The notes below the pieces were generated by a model, which saw only the letters and a list, made by a program, of their open reading frames with translations, was not told the origin of the DNA and made no database searches. From Azoarcus indigens (GTDB taxonomy: Bacteria; Pseudomonadota; Gammaproteobacteria; Burkholderiales; Rhodocyclaceae), in assembly GCF_004361735.1 (NCBI RefSeq), contig NZ_SNVV01000022.1, forward strand, positions 1 through 64,000: DNA of 64,000 nucleotides, read 5' to 3'. The position numbers and the translations under genes are program-made. Position 1 is the stretch's first letter; each line of letters opens with the position of its first letter. This document shows positions 56,056-64,000 of this stretch, piece by piece.

Positions 56056-57650
56056 GGCCGCCCCCAGGCGTTGCGGCCCTCGAACTGGACGAAGTCTTCT
56101 TCGCCGGGGCCGGCATCGCTGCGCGTGGCGGGCGGTGGCGCGCTGCGGCCTGCAGGCGCGCGAGCGCTGCGGAAGCCCGCGCCATCGGCGACGCGGAAGA
56201 AGCTCATCAGGCTCTGCAACTGGGTGGCCTGGCCGCTCATCTCCTCGGCGGTGGCAGCCAGTTCCTCCGAGGCGGAGGCGTTCTGCTGGGTGGTCTGGTT
56301 GAGCTGGTTGATGCCGGAAGCCTGCTCCTGCGAGCCGGCGGTGATCTCGGCCACCAGATCGGCAGTGCGGCTGATGGCGGGCACGATGTCGCCCAGCAGC
56401 CGGCCGGCTTTCTCCGCCAACTGCACGCTGCCGCTGGCCACCTCGCTGATTTCCTGCGCCGCCTCCTGGCTGCGCTCGGCCAGTTTGCGTACCTCGGCGG
56501 CGACCACCGCGAAGCCCTTGCCGTGCTCGCCGGCGCGGGCGGCCTCGATGGCGGCATTGAGCGCCAGCAGATTGGTCTGGTAGGCGATGTCGTCGATGAT
56601 GCCGATCTTCTCGGCGATGCGTTTCATCGCCCCTACCGTCTCCGCCACCGCCTGGCCGCCCTCGTTGGCCTGGCCGGCGGCCTGGGAGGCCATGCCGTTG
56701 GTCATCTTGGCGTTCTCGGTGTTCTGGGTGACCGAGGCGGTCATCTCCTCGATGCTGGCCGCCTGCTCGGATGAGGACTGGGACAGGTTCTGCGCAGTGG
56801 CGGAGACTTCCTCCGAGGCGCTGGAGAGATTGTCCGCCGCGCCGCGTACCTCGCCGATGATCTGCCCCAGCTTCTGGATCATCACCGACATGGAGTTCAT
56901 CAGCGCGCTTACCTCATCCTTGCCAGTGCTTTGCAGGCGCACAGTGAGATCGCCCTCGGCGAGCCGGTTGGAGGCGTCCACCGCCCGCGCCAGCGGCGTG
57001 GTGACGCTGCGGCTGATGAGGAAGCCAAGCAGGATGCCGACCAGCAACGCGCCGGCGATGATCAGCAGCATCCACTGCCGGCTCTCGGTGTACACCACGT
57101 CGCTGGCGTCGCTGGCGGCCTTGGCGTTGGCTTCCTTGTTGCGGCTGAGTTCCGCTATCAGTTCGTCGATGCTGTTGGCCTGGGTGCGGATCTGCTCGGC
57201 AGCCTGGCGCACTTCGGGACTGAGCTGGCGGATCTCGGTAGCGGCGGCCAACTCCATCAGCCGCCGCAGGTCGGCCTGGTAGCTGTCCCAGGTACGGGTA
57301 AGGCTGGCGAAGCGCTCCTGGCTCTCCTGCGAGACGAAGCGGGTGCGCGCCTTGGCCACTTCCTCCTCGAAGGACTTGCTGAAGCGGCGGATGTCTTCCG
57401 CCACCCGCTCGCGTTCCGCCTGGCTGCCTGCCAGCAGGTAGCTCTGGCGGGCGCGGCCGATGGAGATCAGGCTCACGTTGGCCTCCTTGATGTGGGAGAG
57501 GCCGAGCAGTTCCCGCTCGTACAGCGCGGTGGTCATATCGCTGAGCTTGCTGGCGTTGTTCAGGCCGATGAAGCCGACCCCCGCGCTCAGCGCCGCCACG
57601 AGCAGGAAGCCGAGGATGAGCCTGACGCTGATTTTCATTGAGTTGAGCAT
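56052..57650 (-). CDS. Methyl-accepting chemoreceptor with four-helix-bundle-type sensor
   Basis: The 532-residue protein has TM1 (about 9-30), a helical periplasmic region (about 34-185), TM2 (about 192-213), a HAMP domain and a signalling domain. The hairpin tip reads [19 protein letters not shown]. The sensor region resembles the 4HB_MCP type, whose ligand cannot be predicted. The C-terminus ([10 protein letters not shown]) has no CheR-tethering pentapeptide. ATG 57650 follows AAGGAGCCTCGGC. The start lies inside the end of cheA; an ATGA overlap at 57638 offers a second start. Confidence 0.92.
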   Translation of the reverse strand: MLNSMKISVRLILGFLLVAALSAGVGFIGLNNASKLSDMTTALYERELLGLSHIKEANVSLISIGRARQSYLLAGSQAERERVAEDIRRFSKSFEEEVAKARTRFVSQESQERFASLTRTWDSYQADLRRLMELAAATEIRQLSPEVRQAAEQIRTQANSIDELIAELSRNKEANAKAASDASDVVYTESRQWMLLIIAGALLVGILLGFLISRSVTTPLARAVDASNRLAEGDLTVRLQSTGKDEVSALMNSMSVMIQKLGQIIGEVRGAADNLSSASEEVSATAQNLSQSSSEQAASIEEMTASVTQNTENAKMTNGMASQAAGQANEGGQAVAETVGAMKRIAEKIGIIDDIAYQTNLLALNAAIEAARAGEHGKGFAVVAAEVRKLAERSQEAAQEISEVASGSVQLAEKAGRLLGDIVPAISRTADLVAEITAGSQEQASGINQLNQTTQQNASASEELAATAEEMSGQATQLQSLMSFFRVADGAGFRSARAPAGRSAPPPATRSDAGPGEEDFVQFEGRNAWGRP

Positions 57651-59902
57651 GCCGAGGCTCCTTGCTGGAGTTGGGCGGCGGGGCCGCCGCGGTTGTGGTC
57701 GCGGGAGGTGGCGATCTCGGCCAGGGTGGCGACGTCCAGGATGAGGGCGACCTCGCCCGAGCCGAGGATGCTGGAGCCGGACAGTCCGCGCATGCCGCGG
57801 AACAGCCGGCCCAGCGGCTTGATGACGGTTTGCAGCTCGCCCTGCAGCTGGTCCACCACCACGCCGACGCGGTTGCCCTGGTGACGGACGACGACGATGT
57901 TCTCCCGCCGTGGCGGGGTGCCGCCGAGGGCGAAGAGCTCTCGCAGGCGCAGGTAGGGCAGCACCTCGCCGCGCAGATTCACGTACTGGCGGCGGTCGGC
58001 GGCGGAGGTCGCGGAGAGGGCGATGCATTCGCGCACCGATTCCAGCGGCAGCACGAAGGGCACGTTCTCCACCCGCACCAGGAAGCCCTCGATGATGGCC
58101 AGCGTCAGTGGCAGCCGCAGCCGTATGGTGGTGCCGGCGCCGAGCACGGTGTCTATCTCCACCGTGCCCCGCAGTGCGGCGATGGTCTTCTTCACCACGT
58201 CCATGCCGACGCCGCGGCCGGAGACGTTGGTGACAGTCTGGGCGGTGGAGAAGCCAGGCTCGAAGATGAGGGCGTACAGCTCCGGGTCCGACGGGGTTTC
58301 GTCCTCGCCGATCAGGCCGCGCTCGCGGGCGCGGGCGAGAATGCGTTCACGGTCCAGGCCGCGGCCGTCGTCGCCGATCTCGATGACGATGCCGCCGGAG
58401 TCGTGATAAGCGTTCAGCCGCACCCGCCCGCGTTCCGGCTTGCCGGCCGCGAGGCGCTGTTCCGGCGGCTCCAGGCCGTGGTCGATGGCGTTGCGCACCA
58501 GGTGCATCAGCGGGTCGCCCAGCTTCTCCACCATGCTCTTGTCCAGCTCGGTCTCGGCGCCGGTGATGTCCAGCGCGATGTCCTTGCCCAGGTCGCGGCC
58601 GAGTTCGCGCACCACGCGGTGGAAGCGGTTGAAGGTTTCGCCGATCTCCACCATGCGCAGCTTCAGCGTCACGTCGCGCACCTGCTCCACCAGCCGGTTG
58701 ACGGTGAGGGCGGCCTCCTGGGCGCGGCGGTCGCGCCGGCCGCGGGCGAGGAGATGGGAGGCGGCGCCAGCGATCACCAGCTCGCCGACGAGGTTGATGA
58801 GCTCGTCCAGCTTCTCCGCATGCACCCGCACGAACTGGGATTCGCCGCCCTTGTCCTTGCCCGGCCGGCCCTTGGCCTGGGCCTGGCGGTCCAGCGCTGC
58901 CTCAACCACCGGCGGGTGGGTCATGCCCTCGGCGATCAGGATCTCGCCCAGCGGCACCTGGGCCTGGCCGGCGAACTGGCGTTGGTGAGTGAGGCCCAAC
59001 TCCAGTTCCTGCCGGGTGAGGGCGTTGGCGGCGACGAGGATTTCGCCCAGCCGGTCCGGGCCTTCGGGCAGGCCCTGGATCAGTGCGATGTAATCGGCGA
59101 TGCGGCTGTGGGGCGGCAGCAGGCGCAGCTGGCAGTCGTCGCGGACGAAGTCGAACACCGCTTCGATGGCGTCCTTGTCGCGCTCGGATTCCAGCTCGAT
59201 CTCGAAGCCGAAGTAGCAGTTCAGCGGGTCCATCGCCTCCGCATCCGGCAGGTTGTCCACCAGGGTGGCGATATGCACGATGCGGCCCACGCTCTCCAGG
59301 TAGCGCAGGAAGCTGATCGGGTCCATGCCCTCGCGCAGCACACCGGGGGAAAAGCGCAGCGACAGGTGCCAGGTGTCGGCCTCCACCCGCTCCAGTTCCA
59401 CATCCTCGTCCGTTGCCGGGGTGAGGGCGGCCGAGGGCGGCGGGGCCGTAGCGGGACTCGCGGTCTCTCCACCGCCTGTTCCGCCGCCGGTGTTGCCCAG
59501 GGCGGCCTGCAGGCGGGCGCCGAGACTGTCGCTGCGGGCGGCCAGGGCAGGGTCGGCGGCGGCGTCGCCATCGTCCAGGGCCTCCTTCAGCAGGTCCTCC
59601 ATCTGGTCGCGGCAATCCATCAGCAGTTCGAGCAGGGCCGGGGTGAGCGGCTGGTGGCCATCGCGCAACTGGGAGAGCAGGTTTTCCACCAGGTGGGTGA
59701 AGCCGACCACCGCGTCCAGCCCGAACATGCCGCCGGCGCCTTTGATGGTGTGGGCGGCGCGGAACAGGGCATGCAGGCGTTCCATGTCCTCGTCGCCTTC
59801 GAGCAGGGCGCGCAGGTGGCTGGCCATGGCTTCCAGCAGTTCGCCGCTCTCCTCCGCGAAGGTGCGCAGTGCGGCGGCCATGTCGGGACTGTTATGGGGC
59901 AT
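57635..59902 (-). CDS. cheA: CheA histidine kinase with an embedded MshEN-like tandem motif
   Basis: The 755-residue kinase has an HPt domain with phosphorylated His51 in HTIKGAGG. A linker and a P2-like region (about 168-265) follow, then an insert at 284-340, the dimerisation helices and a HATPase domain. The ATPase shows [24 protein letters not shown] and [12 protein letters not shown] CheW-like domain forms the C-terminus. The insert has two 24-residue units that each run L-G-E-I-L ... L-x2-Q, starting at Arg284 and Pro317. This resembles the c-di-GMP-binding MshEN pattern. CheA should phosphorylate the adjacent CheY. Confidence 0.93.
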   Translation of the reverse strand: MPHNSPDMAAALRTFAEESGELLEAMASHLRALLEGDEDMERLHALFRAAHTIKGAGGMFGLDAVVGFTHLVENLLSQLRDGHQPLTPALLELLMDCRDQMEDLLKEALDDGDAAADPALAARSDSLGARLQAALGNTGGGTGGGETASPATAPPPSAALTPATDEDVELERVEADTWHLSLRFSPGVLREGMDPISFLRYLESVGRIVHIATLVDNLPDAEAMDPLNCYFGFEIELESERDKDAIEAVFDFVRDDCQLRLLPPHSRIADYIALIQGLPEGPDRLGEILVAANALTRQELELGLTHQRQFAGQAQVPLGEILIAEGMTHPPVVEAALDRQAQAKGRPGKDKGGESQFVRVHAEKLDELINLVGELVIAGAASHLLARGRRDRRAQEAALTVNRLVEQVRDVTLKLRMVEIGETFNRFHRVVRELGRDLGKDIALDITGAETELDKSMVEKLGDPLMHLVRNAIDHGLEPPEQRLAAGKPERGRVRLNAYHDSGGIVIEIGDDGRGLDRERILARARERGLIGEDETPSDPELYALIFEPGFSTAQTVTNVSGRGVGMDVVKKTIAALRGTVEIDTVLGAGTTIRLRLPLTLAIIEGFLVRVENVPFVLPLESVRECIALSATSAADRRQYVNLRGEVLPYLRLRELFALGGTPPRRENIVVVRHQGNRVGVVVDQLQGELQTVIKPLGRLFRGMRGLSGSSILGSGEVALILDVATLAEIATSRDHNRGGPAAQLQQGASACSTQ

Positions 59903-59935
59903 GTCGCGGCGTCCGGTCGGTTGATGGGCAGGGGC

Positions 59936-60271
59936 TCAGGTCCACTGGGGTTGTATGGGCAGCGGGTCGCCGAAGAAGGGGCCAAGGCCGAGGAACTGGA
60001 TGGCCTCGGCGGCGGTGGCGCTGTGCTGGCTGAGCCGCAGCTCGCGGCCCTCGCGCTCGGCGGTGCGCTTGAGCAGCACCAGGATCTGCATGCCGGCGGT
60101 GTCTATCAGGCTGACCTCGGCGAGGTCCAGCTCCAGCACCCGCGTGCGCAGCAACTGATCGAGCAGCTGCGCCTTGAGGGTTTCGGCAGCGTAGATGTCC
60201 ACGTCGCCGGTGAGGGCGACGCGCAGCCGGTCTTCGGCATCGGGCTGGTCGGTATCGGCAGGGTGGCTCAT
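59936..60271 (-). CDS. STAS-domain protein (anti-sigma-factor-antagonist type)
   Basis: The 111-residue protein is a single STAS domain with TGDVDIYAAETLK near the start and the conserved loop SLIDTAGMQIL. A threonine stands where the phosphorylatable serine or threonine of the family occurs. STAS genes are regular members of one class of environmental proteobacterial chemosensory clusters, but their role there is not well understood. It lies 33 bases upstream of cheA. Confidence 0.88.
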   Translation of the reverse strand: MSHPADTDQPDAEDRLRVALTGDVDIYAAETLKAQLLDQLLRTRVLELDLAEVSLIDTAGMQILVLLKRTAEREGRELRLSQHSATAAEAIQFLGLGPFFGDPLPIQPQWT

Positions 60272-60356
60272 TGCGGCGGCTTCCAGTCTGGCTTTGCGGG
60301 TTTGGGGGCGCCGAGGGCGGCGGCTTGTCTTCCGGTTCGGGCCGGGTGGGGGGGCT

Positions 60357-60725
60357 TCAGGGCTGGATCAGCTTGGTGACCGCGGCCAGCATCTGCGCGG
60401 GCTGGAAGGGTTTCACCACCCAGGCCTTGGCGCCGGCTTCCTTGCCCTGGCGCATCTTCTCCGCCTCGGATTCGGTGGTGAGCATGATCACCGGGGTGAA
60501 TTGGTAGCCGCTCTTCTGCTTGAGCTGTTTGACGAAGCCGATGCCGTCGAGATTGGGCATGTTCACATCGCTGATCACCAGGTTGATCTTGCGGCCGTCC
60601 AGCTTCTTCAGCGCGTCCATGCCGTCTACTGCTTCGACGACTTCGTAGCCGGCGCCGGTGAGGGCGATCTTGACGACCTGCCGGATGGAGGCGGAGTCGT
60701 CGACGATGAGAATGGTCTTGGCCAT
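60357..60725 (-). CDS. cheY: CheY-type single-domain response regulator
   Basis: The 122-residue receiver has acidic residues in ILIVDDSAS, the phosphoacceptor aspartate in LVISDVNMPN, a switch threonine in MLTTESEA and the conserved lysine in VVKPFQPA. It is the obvious acceptor for phosphate from CheA in this cluster. Its output target is unknown: there are no flagellar or pilus genes in the window. Confidence 0.94.
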   Translation of the reverse strand: MAKTILIVDDSASIRQVVKIALTGAGYEVVEAVDGMDALKKLDGRKINLVISDVNMPNLDGIGFVKQLKQKSGYQFTPVIMLTTESEAEKMRQGKEAGAKAWVVKPFQPAQMLAAVTKLIQP

Positions 60726-60748
60726 GGGAGAAAGTCCGTCAAGGTCCG

Positions 60749-61993
60749 TCAGAAGAAAGTGATGTCCGTGGGCGCCGACTTGGCTGCCGCGCCCTGGCCG
60801 CCCCGGTGTGCGGCATGCTGCTCGGCGGTGGAGTAGGTGCTGGCGAGGGCATCCATCCACGCCCGCAGATCGAAGGCCGGCGAGCTGCCATCACTGGCGT
60901 GGCGGCTCAGCATGTCCTCCAGCTTGGCGATGTCCTGCAGCACATGGGTGAGGATCTGGCCGACGCGGTCCTGGAACTGGAGCTGGACGATGACGCCGGC
61001 CAGTTCGTCGCCGATGCCGCTGTTCTCCTCGCGCAGGATGGTGGCCGAGCGGGCGAGGGCGTCGCCGGCGCCGTGGAAGTCCGACAGCACCTCGCCCACG
61101 CCGGTTTCCGCTGCCGCCACGCCGGCCTGGTCGGCCTCGGCGTAGGTGTGGGCCAGCGACAGCGTCTGCGAGATGGTCTGGCTGACGCCATCCACCGTCT
61201 CGCGGATGCGCTGGCCGGTCTGGCCGGACTGGGTGGAGAGCTTGCGCACCTCGTCCGCCACCACCGCGAAGCCGCGCCCGGCTTCGCCGGCGCGGGCGGC
61301 TTCGATGGAAGCATTGAGCGCCAGCAGATTGGTGCGGGCGGCGATCTCGCCGACTTCCGCCGCCATGGTCTGCAGCGCATCGGTGAGTTCGGACAGCCGG
61401 CTCATGTCCTCCAGCACCTTGTGGCGGCTTTCCACCGAACTGCGCAAGGCGCTGAGCACGCCGTTGAGGCGGCCACGGCTGCGCTCCAGGGTGGCCATCA
61501 GGCCTTCACCGCCGCTGGCTTCGCCGGCGGCCTGGCTGGAGGCTTCCATTGCCTTGCCGACGCGTTGGGTCAGGCCCTGGAAGCGGCCGGCGAGGTCGGT
61601 TACCGCGTCCTCGGTCTGGGCTCGCACCATCTCCAGGTGGCGGGACCACAGCGGCAGCACCTTCTTGCACAGTTCATCGAGGCCGACGGTTTCAGCCGCC
61701 GCCGGTTGCGCCGGGGGGGAGCCGGAAGCCGCTGCGGGGGCGGGGTACAGGGAACGGGTAGCGGCCTGCTGTGGCGCAGCGGTCCGGTCCAGCGCGAATG
61801 CGATCAGGATGCCCAGCACCATGGCACCGCCCGCCAGCGCCACGGAGCCGCCGCCATACACATGAACGCCGGCGAACAGCAGCGCCAGCAGTGGCGGCGC
61901 GAACCGGCAGAGGGCCAGATGCAAGGCGCCGGACGCGGCCTGTTCGTGCGTGGAAGGCGAAGGGTTCGGATTCAGCATTGCGAAACCGTCCAT
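60749..61993 (-). CDS. Methyl-accepting receptor-like protein with CheZ-like D-x3-Q motif
   Basis: The 414-residue protein has two adjacent N-terminal membrane helices (about 27-46 and 50-68) with almost no periplasmic loop, a Pro/Ala linker, and a signalling domain with [18 protein letters not shown] (tip near residue 225). Near its end it carries [13 protein letters not shown], in which Asp342 and Gln346 have the spacing of the catalytic pair in CheZ (FQDLTGQ). The C-terminus is TDITFF. It probably senses a membrane or cytoplasmic signal. ATG 61993 is used; ATG 61978 is also possible. It lies 23 bases upstream of cheY. Confidence 0.85.
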   Translation of the reverse strand: MDGFAMLNPNPSPSTHEQAASGALHLALCRFAPPLLALLFAGVHVYGGGSVALAGGAMVLGILIAFALDRTAAPQQAATRSLYPAPAAASGSPPAQPAAAETVGLDELCKKVLPLWSRHLEMVRAQTEDAVTDLAGRFQGLTQRVGKAMEASSQAAGEASGGEGLMATLERSRGRLNGVLSALRSSVESRHKVLEDMSRLSELTDALQTMAAEVGEIAARTNLLALNASIEAARAGEAGRGFAVVADEVRKLSTQSGQTGQRIRETVDGVSQTISQTLSLAHTYAEADQAGVAAAETGVGEVLSDFHGAGDALARSATILREENSGIGDELAGVIVQLQFQDRVGQILTHVLQDIAKLEDMLSRHASDGSSPAFDLRAWMDALASTYSTAEQHAAHRGGQGAAAKSAPTDITFF

Positions 61994-62197
61994 GGTCCGG
62001 CGTAAGAATCAGGGCAGGGGGTGCTCATGACATCTGGCTCGACACAAAGGTGGTATCGATTGGCCTGATGCTAGTTGGGACTACCGACGCCGGGCAGTGG
62101 CGGGTGGCTGAATTTGACGTCGGTGCATTTCCCGCTGGCGCTGAGGCCGGCGGAAAGAGGGGGGTAAGGAAATCTGACCCCCCATTTTTCCGCAGGC

Positions 62198-62839
62198 TTA
62201 GTTCACCAGGCCGCGTTTGAGGGCGTAGCGCACCAGGTCCGCATTGCTGCTGAGGCCCAGCTTCTGCATCACCCGTGCCTTGTGGGTGCTCACGGTCTTG
62301 GAAGAGACCTTGAGTTCGCCGGCGATGTCGTTGAGCGGTGCCCCGCTGGCGACCCGCAGGAAGATCTCGTACTCCTTGTCGGACAACAGCTCATGTGGCT
62401 GGCGTTCCTCCGACAGCAACGCCTCGAATACCAGCCGGCCGGCCAGTTCCGGGTCTAGATAATGTTCGCCGGCGGCGACCTTGCGCGCGGCCAGCAGCAG
62501 TTGGGCCGGCTTGCAGTCCTTGCTCAGGTAGCCGGCGGCGCCGGCGCGCAGCGCGCGGGCGGCGGTCTGGCTCTCGTTGTTGAGGCTGAAGGCGAGGATG
62601 CGCACCGGCGGAAACTCCGCGCGGACGCGTTTGAGCAGATCCACGCCGTGGGGACCGGGCAGGCTGAGATCCATCAGCAGCAGGCGCGGGCGGGCGCTGC
62701 GCAACTGCTCCAGCGTCTCCCAGCCGTCGCGGGCTTCGCCCACCAGTTCGAAGTCCGGCGCCGGCGCGAGGATGTGCCGTATGCCTTCAAGAACGAGTTC
62801 GTGGTCGTCTGCGATCAGGGTCGGGACGATATTGCCCAT
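62198..62839 (-). CDS. LuxR/NarL-family response regulator, orphan
   Basis: The 213-residue protein has a receiver domain (acidic pair at 11-12, phosphoacceptor Asp57 in LLLMDLSLPG, lysine in GYLSKDCKP). The LuxR-type DNA-binding domain follows (LLSDKEYEIFLRVASG, then SSKTVSTHKARVMQKL), as in GacA/UvrY-like regulators. No histidine kinase gene is adjacent, so the phosphodonor is unknown. It lies 204 bases upstream of the receptor gene at the head of the chemosensory cluster and may control it or the neighbouring pigment genes. Confidence 0.9.
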   Translation of the reverse strand: MGNIVPTLIADDHELVLEGIRHILAPAPDFELVGEARDGWETLEQLRSARPRLLLMDLSLPGPHGVDLLKRVRAEFPPVRILAFSLNNESQTAARALRAGAAGYLSKDCKPAQLLLAARKVAAGEHYLDPELAGRLVFEALLSEERQPHELLSDKEYEIFLRVASGAPLNDIAGELKVSSKTVSTHKARVMQKLGLSSNADLVRYALKRGLVN

Positions 62840-63113
62840 GCCGCGGTGTCTCCTCTGGTGGGGGAGTCGGCGGGGTGGTACCGGCTGGCCTAGCCGCCCG
62901 CTCGAACTCTCTGTGCGCTCGCTGGGAATGTTCCCGGGCGATGCCTGCCGGAAACGCCTTCGGCATAGCAGGTCAAACCGCCTGGAATATGTGTTCTTTA
63001 TGTTTAGACCATGCGAGGCGGCTTGTCAGGTTTTCCTGACCGGTTGTAGGCGCAGGGAGTGCAACACCGGAAAGAGACGAAATGGAGACCGGGGAGCCGC
63101 CATCCGCCGGGCC

Positions 63114-64000
63114 TCAACCCGGCTGGCCGCCATCGCGCCGCGCCGGCGACAACATGGCGCAGAAAGCCAGTGACAGCAGCGCGCCGGGGCCGACGGTGAT
63201 GCCGATGGCGTGGAGCACCGGCACCTGGGAAACGGCGAGCAGGCCGAAGCCGCTGACGGTAGTCAGGGTGGCGACCAACAGCGAGGCCAGAGTGCGGGGA
63301 TCGGGCATTCCGTCTTCGGCGGCGAAGAACAGGGTGTAGTTGGAGCCCACGGCGACGATCAGCAGCATGCCCACCAGGTGCAGCAGGATGAGCTGCTCGC
63401 CGGCCAGCGCCAGCCCGGCGCACACCACCAGCACCGCCGCCACCAGCGGCGCGCAGGCGCGCCACACCCGCCGCGGGCTGCGCTGGAACAGCAGCAGGAT
63501 GAGCACGACCGCGGCGGCGCCGCCCAGCGAGAGGGTGATCGCTTCGTCCAGGTAGCCAGCGTAGAGCGCGTCGGATTCGTGTTTGAGGTCGAGGAACAGC
63601 GGCTCGCCCATGACTTCGGCCTGGGCCACGCCGGCCTGGGCCAGCGCGGCGCGCACCCTGGCGGCATCCATCACATGGTCTTTGGCGGCTGGGGCGCGCA
63701 GCGGCAGCAGGGCGCGAGCGCCCTGGTCGGTGCTGAGCAGCATGGCGTCCACCGCCATCGCCAGCGAGGTGCCTTCCATGCCGGCGCGGGTGAGCGGCGG
63801 GCGGGCACGGGCGGCTTCGGCGTCGTCGAGGAAGGGGGTGAGACGGCTGGCGGACAGCGGCAGGCCGGCGGCGGCCACGTTCAGGCGGCGTTCCAGTTCC
63901 GCGCGGTCTGGTACGGCGGCCAGCCGTGCCTGCTGGGTGGCGAGGCTGGGCAGGTAGCGCGCCGGGCTGTCCCAGCCATCCAGCACGCCTTGCTCGCGCA
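63114..64000 (-). CDS. MMPL/RND-family exporter of the aryl polyene cluster, C-terminal part
   Basis: The frame is open through the right edge, so only the last 295 codons are seen. They show a periplasmic segment followed by about five membrane helices (AITLSLGGAAAVVLILLLF, LVAAVLVVCAGLALAGE, LLHLVGMLLIVAVGSNYTLFF and others), the pattern of MMPL exporters. Aryl polyene clusters encode such a protein (ApeM), thought to move the lipid-linked pigment across the membrane. The deeper pigment genes (ACPs, ligase, thioesterase, LolA-like protein) may lie beyond the edge. Confidence 0.8.
   Translation of the reverse strand, partial: REQGVLDGWDSPARYLPSLATQQARLAAVPDRAELERRLNVAAAGLPLSASRLTPFLDDAEAARARPPLTRAGMEGTSLAMAVDAMLLSTDQGARALLPLRAPAAKDHVMDAARVRAALAQAGVAQAEVMGEPLFLDLKHESDALYAGYLDEAITLSLGGAAAVVLILLLFQRSPRRVWRACAPLVAAVLVVCAGLALAGEQLILLHLVGMLLIVAVGSNYTLFFAAEDGMPDPRTLASLLVATLTTVSGFGLLAVSQVPVLHAIGITVGPGALLSLAFCAMLSPARRDGGQPG

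Noticed and set aside
57662-60379. 905-codon plus-strand frame opposite cheA, the STAS gene and cheY
   Set aside because: It covers three well-supported minus-strand genes; no domain is visible in the translation.

Overview
The window comes from a GC-rich, Gram-negative, respiratory bacterium. A betaproteobacterium of the Rhodocyclales type (Azoarcus/Thauera/Azospira relatives) fits best. The reasons are the DUF3460 protein, the thiS-thiG-trmB and gmk-rpoZ-spoT arrangements, periplasmic nitrate reduction joined to System I cytochrome c maturation, and a xanthomonadin/arcuflavin-type aryl polyene pigment locus. This placement is inferred from gene content; no rRNA or tRNA gene is visible.

1-1.8 kb is an accessory patch. 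It holds the end of an IS5-like element with the first codons of its transposase, the 3' remnant of a gene it interrupted, a coupled two-helix membrane protein, and an AT-rich lipoprotein gene. 2-17 kb is housekeeping: thiazole synthesis (thiS, thiG), trmB, sppA, then a leftward group hemW-rdgB-rph-PP2C phosphatase-Ser/Thr kinase, and a rightward group yicC-gmk-rpoZ-spoT, followed by DUF3460, a UbiE-like methyltransferase and an exonuclease/GIY-YIG fusion.

17-37 kb is a nitrate respiration block: a DNR-like Crp/Fnr regulator divergent from narXL, then napFDAGHBC, an Aer-type PAS chemoreceptor on the opposite strand, and ccmABCDEFGHI. A NarL-type 7-2-7 palindrome lies between the regulator and narX. 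An FNR/DNR box lies upstream of napF. NarX-NarL and the DNR-like factor would sense nitrate/nitrite and anaerobiosis or NO. NapABC with the iron-sulfur proteins NapFGH reduces nitrate. The Ccm proteins attach heme to NapB and NapC.

37-42 kb holds an MmyB-like regulator divergent from a methyltransferase, with a repeated operator candidate between them, and a D-alanine catabolism set (alr/dadX, dadA, Lrp-type regulator).

42-64 kb is an aryl polyene pigment locus in pieces. The first piece (+) has a lipoprotein, a flavin-dependent oxidoreductase, an XanB2-like chorismatase, a MipA/OmpV protein, an acyltransferase and a glycosyltransferase. After argC and a cation/proton antiporter, the second piece (-) has a polysaccharide deacetylase, a methyltransferase, KS, chain-length factor, dehydratase and ketoreductase. 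An MMPL exporter enters from the right edge. Between the second piece and the exporter sits a compact chemosensory cluster: LuxR-type response regulator, receptor, CheY, STAS, CheA, receptor, CheW. It has two unusual features: a tandem MshEN-like motif inside CheA, and a CheZ-like D-x3-Q motif in one receptor. It lacks cheR, cheB and cheZ in this window.
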